64,000 bases of DNA from Actinomycetospora straminea (GCF_028737255.1 NZ_JAQZAN010000020.1:1-64000); one strand, 5' to 3'; counted from the stretch's first letter, positions 20,269 to 28,842 are shown. The notes: a model not told the origin generated them from the letters alone. Numbers and translations are program-made.

Positions 20269-22926
20269 ATGACCGACACCACGACCGCCGCCGCGTGTGC
20301 CGTCACCGACGACGCCCGCTGGCGCGCCGTGCTCGCCAGCGGCGCCACCGCCGTGCCCCGGTGGAGCCTCACGCCCGGGACACCCGGCGAGGGGCCGGTC
20401 GCGACCACCGTGCCCGTCCCGGCGGCGCTGCTCGACGACGTGTCCGCGCAGGCCGGGCGCCTCGGCGTCGTCCCGGAGGCGCTGCTGCTCGCGGCGCACG
20501 CCCGGGTCCTCGCGGCGCTCACCGCGGAGCCCGAGGTCCTCGCCGGGGTCGAGGTCGCCGGCCGGACGCTGCCGGCCCGCCTCGACACCGAGGTCGCGTC
20601 GTGGCGTGTCCTGGCCGCCGCCGCGGCCACCGCGCTGACGGAGCTGGCCGGCGCGGACCAGCCCGGGGACGAGGTGGCCCTGGCCCAGGCGCGCCGCGAC
20701 CTGACGGGCCTGTGGCCCGAGACGGTGCTGGCGCCCGCGGTCGGCGAGGCCGACGGGACCGCCGGGGCCGCGTCGCTCGCCGACGACGCCGTCTTCCGGA
20801 TCGACCGCCCGGCCGCGGACGTGCTGCGGGTCGTGCACCGGTCCGGCGACCTCGACGTCGCGGCCGCCGAGCGGATCGCCGGCTACCACCTGACGGCGCT
20901 CGGGCAGCTGTGCGCCGACCTCGACGCGGCGCCGGGTGCGCAGGGTCTCGTCGGCCCGGAGGAGCTGGCCGCCCAGGTCGACGGCCTCGCGGGCCCGGTC
21001 CGCGAGCGCCCGGCCATGCCCGCGCACGAGATCATCCGGGCGCGTGCCGCCGCCGACCCGGACCGCGTCGCCGTCGTCAACGGCGACCGGTCGTGGACCT
21101 ACCGCGAGCTCGACGAGGTCACCGACCGGGTCGCGCGCGCGATCCTGGCCCGCGGCCTCCCGCACGAGGGCATCGTGGCGGTGGTCGCCGAGCGCACCCT
21201 CGACTGGGCCGCCTCCGTGCTCGGCATCCTCAAGGCGGGTGCCGCGTACCTGCCGCTGGAGCCCCACTTCCCGGCGGACCGCATCGCCACCGTCCTCACC
21301 CGCGCCGACGCGCAGCTGGTGCTGGGGGAGCGGGGCAGCACGACGACCCTCGACGAGGCGCTGAGCAACCTCGGCGCGGCCGCCCCCGAGCGCCTGCTCG
21401 TCGACGACGCGGTCGCCGAGGAGCACGGCTCCGACGTGCCGCGGGTCGAGATCGCCGGCGACCGGCTCGCCTACCTGTACTTCACCTCCGGCTCCACGGG
21501 CGAGCCGAAGGGCGCCATGTGCGAGCACGCGGGCATGGTCAACCACCTGTACGCCAAGATCGAGGACCTCGGGATCACCGAGGGCACGGTGGTCACCGAG
21601 ACCGCCCCGCAGTGCTTCGACATCTCGCTCTGGCAGCTCGTCGCGCCGTGGCTGGTGGGCGGCACGACCGTCATCGTCGAGCAGGAGACGATCCTCGACG
21701 TCCCGCGGTTCGTCGACCTCCTGGCCCGCCGGCGGGTCGAGGTCGCCCAGCTCGTGCCGTCGTACCTCGACGTCGTCGTGTCGTTCCTCGAGCAGCAGGA
21801 CGTGCCGGCCGCCGAGGTGCTGCCCGCGCTGCGGCGGATCGCGGTCACCGGCGAGGCGGTCAAGAAGGAGCTGGTGGCGCGCTGGTTCTCCGTGCGCCCC
21901 GACGTCGCGGTCGTCAACGCCTACGGCCTGACCGAGACCTGCGACGACACCAACCACGAGATCCTCACCGAGGTGCCCACCGGCGAGCGGGTGCCGCTCG
22001 GGCCCGCCGTCCCCAACGTCCGCGTCTACGTCGTCGACGAGCACCTGAACCCGGTGCCGCTCGGCGCCCCGGGCGAGATCGTGTTCTCCGGGGTGTGCGT
22101 CGGCCGCGGCTACGTCAACGACCCCGAGCGCACCGCGAAGGCGTTCGTCCCCGACCCGCTGCGGCCGGGCGAGCGGCTCTACCGCAGTGGCGACCACGGC
22201 CGGTGGCTGCCCGACGGGAAGCTCGACTTCCTCGGCCGCCGCGACCACCAGGTGAAGATCTCCGGGTTCCGCATCGAGATCGGCGAGGTCGAGAACACCC
22301 TGCTGCGCGCGCCCGGGGTGCGCGACGCGGCGGTGGTCGTCGCCGAGCGGCCGGGGCGCGGCAAGCAGCTGGTCGGCTTCTACGGCGCCGCCGAGCCCGT
22401 GGAGACCGCGGTGCTGCGCGGGACCCTCGAGGCCTCGCTGCCCGTGTACATGGTCCCGCCGGTGCTCCACCACCAGGAGACCCTGCCGCTCACCCCGAAC
22501 GGCAAGATCGACCGCAAGGCGCTCACCGCGCTCGCGCTGGCCCTCGACGAGCCCGAGCCCACCGCCGGCGGCGACACCACCCCGCTGACGCCGACCGAGG
22601 AGCGCGTGGCCGCGGTCTGGGCGCCGCTGCTCGGCGTCGACGCCTCGGCGCTCGGGCGCGACACCCACTTCTTCGAGCGCGGCGGGTCGTCGCTGCTCGC
22701 CGTGAAGATGGCGGTCGGGCTGAAGAAGGCCGTCACCCTCCCCGAGATCGTGGCGAACCCCGTGCTCGCCGACCTCGCCGCCCTCATCGACGGCCGCGCG
22801 CCCGCCGAGCCGGCACCCGCCGCAGCACCCGCGCCGGCACCCGCGCCGGCGTCATCGCCGTCCGCGTCCGCCGTGGACGCCCCCACGGTCCGGCTGCGTC
22901 CGTCCGACCTCACGCCCTCGACGTGA
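20269..22926 (+). CDS. Stand-alone NRPS: condensation remnant, adenylation and carrier domains
   Basis: 885 residues. Residues 1 to about 240 resemble the C-terminal half of a condensation domain but lack HHxxxDG, so no condensation activity is expected. The A domain (about 255-760) is complete: YFTSGSTGEPKG (404-414), NAYGLTE (550-556), YRSGDHGRW, GRRDHQVKISGFRIE and the A10 lysine K746. Aligning to GrsA, I read the pocket as D451 I452 W455 Q494 A525 T527 A551 D559 D560 K746. The carrier domain has FFERGGSSLLAVKM (S808). There is no thioesterase. It should activate one amino acid and present it to the membrane synthetase upstream. With sbnA and sbnB beside it, diaminopropionate is the likely substrate (inference). 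ATG 20269 is favoured over 20206, which lies in the previous gene. Confidence 0.88.
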   Translation: MTDTTTAAACAVTDDARWRAVLASGATAVPRWSLTPGTPGEGPVATTVPVPAALLDDVSAQAGRLGVVPEALLLAAHARVLAALTAEPEVLAGVEVAGRTLPARLDTEVASWRVLAAAAATALTELAGADQPGDEVALAQARRDLTGLWPETVLAPAVGEADGTAGAASLADDAVFRIDRPAADVLRVVHRSGDLDVAAAERIAGYHLTALGQLCADLDAAPGAQGLVGPEELAAQVDGLAGPVRERPAMPAHEIIRARAAADPDRVAVVNGDRSWTYRELDEVTDRVARAILARGLPHEGIVAVVAERTLDWAASVLGILKAGAAYLPLEPHFPADRIATVLTRADAQLVLGERGSTTTLDEALSNLGAAAPERLLVDDAVAEEHGSDVPRVEIAGDRLAYLYFTSGSTGEPKGAMCEHAGMVNHLYAKIEDLGITEGTVVTETAPQCFDISLWQLVAPWLVGGTTVIVEQETILDVPRFVDLLARRRVEVAQLVPSYLDVVVSFLEQQDVPAAEVLPALRRIAVTGEAVKKELVARWFSVRPDVAVVNAYGLTETCDDTNHEILTEVPTGERVPLGPAVPNVRVYVVDEHLNPVPLGAPGEIVFSGVCVGRGYVNDPERTAKAFVPDPLRPGERLYRSGDHGRWLPDGKLDFLGRRDHQVKISGFRIEIGEVENTLLRAPGVRDAAVVVAERPGRGKQLVGFYGAAEPVETAVLRGTLEASLPVYMVPPVLHHQETLPLTPNGKIDRKALTALALALDEPEPTAGGDTTPLTPTEERVAAVWAPLLGVDASALGRDTHFFERGGSSLLAVKMAVGLKKAVTLPEIVANPVLADLAALIDGRAPAEPAPAAAPAPAPAPASSPSASAVDAPTVRLRPSDLTPST

Positions 22927-22946
22927 CCACCCCGAAGGAGTCTGCG

Positions 22947-23975
22947 ATGTCAGTGACGGTGCCGCCGTTCGCGGTGATCCCCGGTGCCCAGGTGGGAGAG
23001 GCGTTGCGCGGTCGGGAGCGCGACGTCGTCGCCCTCATGGAGGAGACCTACCGGCTCCACGACGCCGGGCGCACCCACAACCCGCCGTCGTACTTCCTCA
23101 CCTTCGCCGACCGGCCCACGTCGCGGATCATCGCGCTGCCCGCCTCCGTCGGCGGCGACGTGAACGTCGACGGGATCAAGTGGGTCTCGAGCTTCCCCGA
23201 GAACGTGGCGGCCGGGGTGCCCCGCGCGTCGGCGGTGCTGATCCTCAACGACCACGACACCGGCTACCCCTTCGCCTGCCTCGAGGCGTCGATCATCAAC
23301 GCGAGCCGCACGTCCGCCTCCGCGGCGCTGGCCGCCGACCGCCTGACCCGCGGGCGGGAGCGACCCCGTCGCGTCGGCTTCTTCGGGGTGGGCCTCATCG
23401 CCCGCTACCTGCACACCTACCTCGCGGCGACCGGCTGGACCTTCGACGAGACCGGCGTGTTCGACCTCAAGCCGGAGAGCGCCGAGGGCTTCCGCGGCTA
23501 CCTCGAGACGCAGGACGGCACGGGGACGATCACCGTGCACGACGACGCCGAGTCGCTGATCCGGAACAGCGACCTGGTCGTCTTCGCCACGGTCGCCGGG
23601 ACGCCGCACGTGCACGACCCGGCGTGGTTCGACCACCACCCGCTGGTGCTGCACGTGTCGCTGCGCGACCTCGGCACCGAGGTGATCGAGGCGTCGACCA
23701 ACATCGTCGACGACGTCGACCACTGCCTGCGCGCCAACACCTCGGTGCACCTCGTGGAGCAGGAGACGGGCAACCGCGAGCACGTGCACGGGACGCTGGG
23801 CGACGTGCTCGAGGAGCGGATGACGCTGCCGACCGACCGGACCGTCGTGTTCTCGCCGTTCGGCCTCGGCATCCTCGACCTCGCGCTGGGCAAGGACGTC
23901 TACGACCACGTCACGAAGACCGGCGGCCTGCACGTGGTCGAGGACTTCTTCCACGAGCTCAAGCGGTACGGCTGA
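22947..23975 (+). CDS. sbnB: SbnB-type 2,3-diaminopropionate biosynthesis dehydrogenase
   Basis: 342 residues, ornithine cyclodeaminase/mu-crystallin fold. SbnB-like features include DVNVDGIKWVSSFPEN near residue 70, the nucleotide-binding GFFGVGLIARYL around residue 148, and the C-terminal VFSPFGLGILDLALG. In staphylococci SbnB uses NAD+ to split N-(1-amino-1-carboxy-2-ethyl)-glutamate into L-2,3-diaminopropionate and 2-oxoglutarate. The ATG at 22947 has GAAGGAG seven bases upstream and lies 20 bases after the A-PCP gene, so the three genes from 15318 form an operon. Its partner SbnA is encoded 2.8 kb downstream. Confidence 0.88.
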   Translation: MSVTVPPFAVIPGAQVGEALRGRERDVVALMEETYRLHDAGRTHNPPSYFLTFADRPTSRIIALPASVGGDVNVDGIKWVSSFPENVAAGVPRASAVLILNDHDTGYPFACLEASIINASRTSASAALAADRLTRGRERPRRVGFFGVGLIARYLHTYLAATGWTFDETGVFDLKPESAEGFRGYLETQDGTGTITVHDDAESLIRNSDLVVFATVAGTPHVHDPAWFDHHPLVLHVSLRDLGTEVIEASTNIVDDVDHCLRANTSVHLVEQETGNREHVHGTLGDVLEERMTLPTDRTVVFSPFGLGILDLALGKDVYDHVTKTGGLHVVEDFFHELKRYG

Positions 23976-23997
23976 GAGCGGTGGGCCCCGGCGGGCG

Positions 23998-24603
23998 TCA
24001 GGTGAGCTCGCCGGGGGTGACCGCCCCGCGCTCGAGCGCCGCGTTGGCGAGCTCGACGCGGCGCCGGGTGCTCGCCGGGTCGAGCTCGAACTTGTCGTAC
24101 AGGCGCAGCAGGTGCTGCTTGACCGCAGCCTCGGAGACGACGAGCGCGGCGGCGATGTCGCGGGCCGTGGCCGGCTCGGTGAACACCGCCCCGGAGAACA
24201 GCGGGCGGCACAGCGCGACGAGGACGTCGTGCTCGCGGCGCGTGAGCTCCGGGGCCCGGCGCGGGGCCGTCGTGGGGGCCGCCCGCCCCGCGGAGCCGCG
24301 GAACACCATGCGGGTCGCGCCGACGTGGATGACGTCGCCGTGGCGCAGGGCGCGCTCGGCGATGAGCCGCTCGCCGCCGACGATCGTGCCGTTGGTGCTG
24401 CCGAGATCGCGGATCGCCCAGCTCGGCCCGTAGGCCTGCAGCACGGCGTGGAGGGACGACACCTGGCCGTCGTGGTCGAGCACGACGCCGTTGCCCTCGC
24501 CGCGCCCCACCGTCACCGCCGGTGGGGAGAGGAGGACGACCTCGACGCCGCCAGGTCGCCAGACCTCGAGGAAGCTCGTCGCCCGGTCCCCGTCGTCGGC
24601 CAC
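23998..24603 (-). CDS. FHA domain protein with C-terminal winged-helix/HTH
   Basis: 201 residues. The forkhead-associated domain spans about residues 25-100, with VGRGEGNGVVLD, SSLHAVL and DLGSTNGT, the phosphothreonine-binding loops. A DNA-binding-like region follows (about 115-195): LTRREHDVLVALCRP, then ARDIAAALVVSEAAVKQHLLRLYDKF, resembling a LuxR/OmpR-type HTH. This layout suggests a regulator switched by Ser/Thr phosphorylation. It is divergent from a PknB-like kinase, its obvious partner, and convergent with sbnB (22 bases between stops). The start MADDGDRATS is well placed before the FHA strands. Confidence 0.85.
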   Translation of the reverse strand: MADDGDRATSFLEVWRPGGVEVVLLSPPAVTVGRGEGNGVVLDHDGQVSSLHAVLQAYGPSWAIRDLGSTNGTIVGGERLIAERALRHGDVIHVGATRMVFRGSAGRAAPTTAPRRAPELTRREHDVLVALCRPLFSGAVFTEPATARDIAAALVVSEAAVKQHLLRLYDKFELDPASTRRRVELANAALERGAVTPGELT

Positions 24604-24751
24604 GCCTCGCCTCCCTCCCGCGAATCCACCCGAGCGGGGGTGGTGACAGAACGTGACTTTCGGGTGAGACTACTACGCGGCACGTACCACGAACGGGCGT
24701 GCGTGCGACAAAGTGTCACCAGCGTCGACCGGGTGTCAGGGGGTGCCTCGG

Positions 24752-26569
24752 GTGGTCGAGCGGTTCGGGCCCTACGAGCTGCGCCGCCGCGTCGGTCGCG
24801 GCGGTATGGGCGAGGTGTTCGAGGCCTTCGACACCGAGCACGACCGCATCGTCGCGCTCAAGCGCCTCGTGGCCGGGACGGCCAACGACGACGAGTTCCA
24901 GAAGCGGTTCCGGCGCGAGGCCCGCCTGACCGCGCGCCTGCGCAGCCCGCACGTCATCCCCATCCACCGCTACGGCGAGATCGACGGGCGGCTGTTCCTC
25001 GACATGCGGCTCGTCGGGGGCGCCGACCTCGAGAAGACCATCCAGGCCGAGGGCCGGCTGAAGCCCGCCCGGGCGGTGGCGATCATCGAGCAGGTCGCGT
25101 CCGCGCTCGACGCCGCTCACCACGCCGGCCTGGTGCACCGCGACGTCAAGCCGTCGAACGTCCTCATCGACGACGCGATCGGCGCCCACGACTTCGTCTA
25201 CCTCGTCGACTTCGGGATCACCCGCTCCATGACGGGCGACGAGAGCTCGGCGCTCACGGGGACCCGCACGCTGATCGGCAGCCTCGACTACATGGCGCCC
25301 GAGCGGTTCCGGGGCGAGGGCGGGGTGGGCATCGACATCTACGCGCTGGCCTGCCTGCTCTTCGAGTGCCTCACCGGGAGCCGGCCCTTTCCGCTCGACG
25401 GCTTCACCGAGCTCATGACCGCCCACCTGACGTGGACGCCGCCCACCCCGTCGCGGGCGGTCCCCGGCCTGCACGAGGCGTTCGACGCCGTCATCGCCGC
25501 GGGCCTGGCCAAGGACCCCGCCCAGCGGCCCGCGAGCGCGGGCGAGCTCGCCGCTGCGGCCCGGGCGGCGCTCGACGCGGGGACCGGGACCCCGGTGCCG
25601 TCGACGCCGACCACCGCGGCCCCGCGGGCGGAGACGCCCGCGCCCGCCGAGCACGTCGTCGACGGCACGACGCCTCCGGTCGCCGAGTCGGCGGCCACCG
25701 CCGAGGACGCCCACCCGGCCGCGGAGCCGGTGGCCGAGGAGCCGACGGCCCGGCCGGCCGAGCCGGCCGAGCCCCCGGCGGCCCCCCGCCGCCGCGGCAC
25801 CCAGGTCTCGCCCGCCGCGGCGTCGCTCGACGCGCCGACCACGGCCGTGCCCGCCCGCACCGGGGCGGCGCCCGCCGGCGCCGACACCACGACGGCGCTG
25901 CCCCGGCCCGCGGCGCAGGCGGCGGTCGTCCGTGACGCACCCGGCCCGCGCACCCGCATCGGCGGGACGCCGCGCCTCGAGACGCCCCCGACGCGCGAGA
26001 TCGGGACGGCGAGGCGCGAAGGGCCCCGGCCGACGACGGGTCGAGCGGGCGGGACCGTCGGTGCGGGAGGCGGACCGCGACCGAGCCAGCAGGCCCCGCA
26101 GGCCCAGCCCACCCAGCAGGCCCAGCCCACCCAGCAGGCCCAGCCCACCCAGCAGGCCCAGCGCCCGGCCCGACCGGCGCCCCCGCCCGGCGGGGAGGGC
26201 CTCACGTCGGATCTGCGGGTCGGCGACCGGCAGCGCGGCGGGGCCCTGGGTCAGGCCGGCCAGCCGGGCCCGTCCACGGCGCCCTCCACCGGCCGTCCCC
26301 CCGCCCGGCCCTCGGGTCGGCCCGCCGAGGGGGCGTTCGCGTCGTCGCCGTCGCTGCGACCGGTGACGCCGGCCCCGGCGGCCGCGCCCGCGCCGGCCCC
26401 GACCACCACGCCGGAACCGGTCGTCGCGCCGGAGCCGGAGGAGGACCCGCCAGCCGAGCGCCACACCCTGCGGACGGTCCTCTGGGTCGTCCTGGCGGTC
26501 CTCGGGGCCGCGGCGCTGATCGCGGGCGCCGTCTGGGTGGCCATCCTCCTGACCCCCGCCGCGGGCTGA
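24752..26569 (+). CDS. PknB-like Ser/Thr protein kinase, membrane-anchored
   Basis: 605 residues from GTG 24752 (GTG 24743 is an alternative). The kinase domain covers about residues 6-275: GRGGMGEVF (P-loop), VALKRL (ATP lysine), HRDVKPSNVL (catalytic loop), DFGI and GSLDYMAPE. Then comes a 290-residue Pro/Ala-rich linker with three perfect 18-base repeats (26103-26156, encoding AQPTQQ), and one membrane segment near the C terminus (about 573-598). Only about five residues lie outside, so there is no extracellular sensor. The divergent FHA-HTH gene is the likely substrate or effector. The pair sits between sbnB and sbnA and may control the biosynthetic locus, though it could also be unrelated. 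Confidence 0.92.
   Translation: MVERFGPYELRRRVGRGGMGEVFEAFDTEHDRIVALKRLVAGTANDDEFQKRFRREARLTARLRSPHVIPIHRYGEIDGRLFLDMRLVGGADLEKTIQAEGRLKPARAVAIIEQVASALDAAHHAGLVHRDVKPSNVLIDDAIGAHDFVYLVDFGITRSMTGDESSALTGTRTLIGSLDYMAPERFRGEGGVGIDIYALACLLFECLTGSRPFPLDGFTELMTAHLTWTPPTPSRAVPGLHEAFDAVIAAGLAKDPAQRPASAGELAAAARAALDAGTGTPVPSTPTTAAPRAETPAPAEHVVDGTTPPVAESAATAEDAHPAAEPVAEEPTARPAEPAEPPAAPRRRGTQVSPAAASLDAPTTAVPARTGAAPAGADTTTALPRPAAQAAVVRDAPGPRTRIGGTPRLETPPTREIGTARREGPRPTTGRAGGTVGAGGGPRPSQQAPQAQPTQQAQPTQQAQPTQQAQRPARPAPPPGGEGLTSDLRVGDRQRGGALGQAGQPGPSTAPSTGRPPARPSGRPAEGAFASSPSLRPVTPAPAAAPAPAPTTTPEPVVAPEPEEDPPAERHTLRTVLWVVLAVLGAAALIAGAVWVAILLTPAAG
26103..26156 (+). repeat. Three tandem 18-bp repeats in the kinase linker
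   Basis: Three exact copies of an 18-base unit encode a Gln/Pro-rich hexapeptide in the juxtamembrane linker. Such in-frame microsatellites can change copy number by slippage without breaking the frame. Confidence 0.85.
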
Positions 26570-26618
26570 TCGGGGGCCTCGCGATGGATCACGGCACGGG
26601 CACTGCCTTACCCCACGG

Positions 26619-26637
26619 TGAGGAAAGCCTGACCCCG
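26619..26637 (+). promoter_or_regulatory. Possible iron box (IdeR/DmdR-like) upstream of sbnA
   Basis: The 19 bases TGAGGAAAGCCTGACCCCG match the IdeR consensus TWAGGTWAGSCTWACCTWA at 13 positions by my count, with the right-hand end poor. It lies 102 bases before the sbnA start. Weak by itself, but sbnA/sbnB homologues occur in siderophore loci, so iron control would make sense. Confidence 0.25.
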
Positions 26638-26738
26638 GGCCCGGGAAAGGGTGGCTCCGCGGCGATGTCGACGCGGGGCGTCACGGCGGATTCTGGTGAT
26701 CACACCGGGACGACGACAGCGAAACCGAGGAGGTCGCC

Positions 26739-27770
26739 ATGACCATCATCTCCGCCCCTCAGCAGTACAACACCGACGACCTCTTCGTGGACCTGCGGGC
26801 GATCGTCGAGCACAACCTGTTCCTCAAGGTCGAGGGCATGAACTTCGCGGGGTCCGTGAAGCTGAAAGCCGCGGCCTCGATGATCGGCTCGGCGCAGGCC
26901 CAGGGCCTGCTCAACCCGTGGTCGATCGTCGTCGAGTCGTCGTCGGGCAACCTCGGCGTCGCGCTGGCGATGGTCTGCGCCAACCACGGCTACCGGTTCA
27001 TCTGCGTCACCGACGACCGCTGCAACGCGCAGACCCGCAAGCTCATCGAGGCCTTCGGCGGCGAGGTCCACGTCGTCGACGTGCCGCACCCCGAGACCGG
27101 CCTGCTCGGCGCCCGCATCGAGCACCTGGCCTCGATCTGCGCGAAGAACCCCGACGCCGTCTGGCTCAACCAGTACGAGAACCCGGCCAACGCCGGCGCC
27201 CACTACGCCCAGACCGGCCCGGCGATCGCCCACAACTTCCCGCGCCTCGACGTCGTGTTCGTCGGTGCGGGCACCTGCGGGACGCTGATGGGCACCGCGC
27301 GCTGGTTCAAGCAGCACCGCCCGCACGTCAAGGTCGTCGCGATCGACGTCGAGGGCTCGGTGAGCTTCGGCGGCGAGGCCGGCACGCGCCGCATCCCCGG
27401 CCTGGGCATGGGCATGACCCCGCCCGCGCTCGACCGCTCGATGATCGACGACGTCGTGATGGTCCCCGAGACCGAGACCCTGCGGATGTGCCAGCGCCTC
27501 GCGATGCGCGGGTTCCTGTTCGGCGGCTCCACCGGCACCGTCGTCGCCGGCGCCCAGGCCTGGATGAACGAGCACGGGCGGCCGGGCATGACCGCGGTGA
27601 CGCTGGCGCCCGACTCCGGCGAGCGCTACCTCGACACGGTCTACGCCCCGATGTGGCGCGAGGAGCACTACGGCGCCTACGCGCGCCTGACCGGCCGCTA
27701 CACCCTGCCCGACCCCGACCAGCTGCCCACGGTGGGCTCGCCGAGCACGCCCACCCCGCCGCCCGCCTGA
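26739..27770 (+). CDS. sbnA: SbnA-type 2,3-diaminopropionate synthase (PLP enzyme)
   Basis: 343 residues, cysteine synthase fold. The PLP lysine is probably K41 in NFAGSVKLKAA. The cofactor-binding SSSGNLGVALAM and GGSTGTVVAG loops and the substrate loop NQYENPANAGAHY match SbnA rather than ordinary CysK. SbnA condenses O-phospho-L-serine with L-glutamate to the amino-acid adduct that SbnB then cleaves to diaminopropionate. The N terminus lacks the usual VGxTPxVxL strand motif of cysteine synthases, which is a small oddity. ATG 26739 has GAGGAGG seven bases upstream. The dioxygenase gene follows after 64 bases and probably shares the transcript. Confidence 0.88.
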   Translation: MTIISAPQQYNTDDLFVDLRAIVEHNLFLKVEGMNFAGSVKLKAAASMIGSAQAQGLLNPWSIVVESSSGNLGVALAMVCANHGYRFICVTDDRCNAQTRKLIEAFGGEVHVVDVPHPETGLLGARIEHLASICAKNPDAVWLNQYENPANAGAHYAQTGPAIAHNFPRLDVVFVGAGTCGTLMGTARWFKQHRPHVKVVAIDVEGSVSFGGEAGTRRIPGLGMGMTPPALDRSMIDDVVMVPETETLRMCQRLAMRGFLFGGSTGTVVAGAQAWMNEHGRPGMTAVTLAPDSGERYLDTVYAPMWREEHYGAYARLTGRYTLPDPDQLPTVGSPSTPTPPPA

Positions 27771-27834
27771 TCTGCCGCCCGCCTGATCTCCCGCCCGACC
27801 CGCCGACCACCCGCAACGCCCTGGGAGTCCCGCC

Positions 27835-28842
27835 ATGTCGTCCACGATGCAGCCGCCCGCCGCCGGCAACCTCGACCTCCGCCCCGGCCACCCGCCGGTC
27901 CTGTGGGTCAACCCCGGGCCCGACCCGGTCGGCTGGGCGGCGTTCCACCGCAACGACGTCCGGCAGATCGTCGCCCGCCACGGCTCGGTGCTCATCCGGG
28001 GGCTCGGGGTCCGCGACCACGCGCTGACGGCCGCCGTGATGGGCCGTCTCGCGGCGGTGGGCCTGCTGGCCGAGCGCGAGGCGTTCGCGGCCCGCACGGC
28101 GCTCGGGAACGGGCTGTACTCGGCCACCCCGTGGCCGTCGACCCAGCAGATGTGCCTGCACAACGAGCTGAGCTACCTGCCCGACCCGCCGGCGTTCATG
28201 TTCTTCGCCTGCCTCACCCCGCCCGCCGCGGGCGGCGCCACCCCGGTCGGCGACGCCTCCGCCGTCCTCCAGGCGCTGCCCCCGGCGCTGGTCTCGCGGC
28301 TCGACCACGAGGGCTGGATGCTGGTCCGCAACTACAACGACGAGATCGGCGCCTCGTGGGCCGAGGCCTTCGGCACGAACGACCGCGGCGCCGTCGAGCA
28401 CTACTGCCGCAGCCAGGGCATCGAGTTCACCTGGAACGGCGACGGCCTGAGCACCCGCCAGCGCCGGCGCGCCGTGGTGCGGCACCCCGTCGACGGGCGG
28501 CCCTGCTGGTTCAACCAGGTCGCGTTCCTCAACGAGTGGACGCTCGACCCCGACGTGCGCGAGTACCTCGTGGAGTCCTACGGGCCCGACGGCCTGCCGT
28601 TCACCACGCGCTTCGGCAACGGCGAGCCGATCGGGGAGGACGTCGTGAACCTGATCAACAACGCGTACGCCGCGCACACGGTCCGCGAGCCGTGGCAGGC
28701 CGGCGACGTGCTGGTCGTCGACAACATCCGCACCGCCCACGGCCGCGACCCCTACGAGGGCGACCGCGAGGTCGTCGTGGGGATGGCCGACGCGATCCGT
28801 CTCGACGGCGGCGGGCCCCCGCCCCCGGGGCCGCGCGGCTGA
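27835..28842 (+). CDS. TauD/SyrP-like Fe(II)/2-oxoglutarate dioxygenase
   Basis: 335 residues with a double-stranded beta-helix. The iron triad is visible: H and E in CLHNELSYLP (HxE, near residue 106), and the distal His in NIRTAHGRDPY; the 2-oxoglutarate-binding Arg is in GDREVVVGMAD. The segment CLTPPAAGGATPVGDASAVL is characteristic of SyrP-type enzymes, which in syringomycin biosynthesis hydroxylate a carrier-bound amino acid at C-beta. Placed directly after sbnA, it may oxidise Dap or the carrier-bound chain (inference). SbnB releases 2-oxoglutarate, its co-substrate. ATG 27835 has CTGGGAG upstream. Confidence 0.85.
   Translation: MSSTMQPPAAGNLDLRPGHPPVLWVNPGPDPVGWAAFHRNDVRQIVARHGSVLIRGLGVRDHALTAAVMGRLAAVGLLAEREAFAARTALGNGLYSATPWPSTQQMCLHNELSYLPDPPAFMFFACLTPPAAGGATPVGDASAVLQALPPALVSRLDHEGWMLVRNYNDEIGASWAEAFGTNDRGAVEHYCRSQGIEFTWNGDGLSTRQRRRAVVRHPVDGRPCWFNQVAFLNEWTLDPDVREYLVESYGPDGLPFTTRFGNGEPIGEDVVNLINNAYAAHTVREPWQAGDVLVVDNIRTAHGRDPYEGDREVVVGMADAIRLDGGGPPPPGPRG

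Noticed and set aside
20101-22668. 855-residue minus-strand frame opposite the A-PCP gene
   Set aside because: Shadow of a coding strand with intact A-domain motifs; repetitive Gly/Arg/Val/Asp content.
26739-27770. House-keeping cysteine synthase
   Set aside because: The substrate loops and the nearby sbnB and NRPS genes fit SbnA better.
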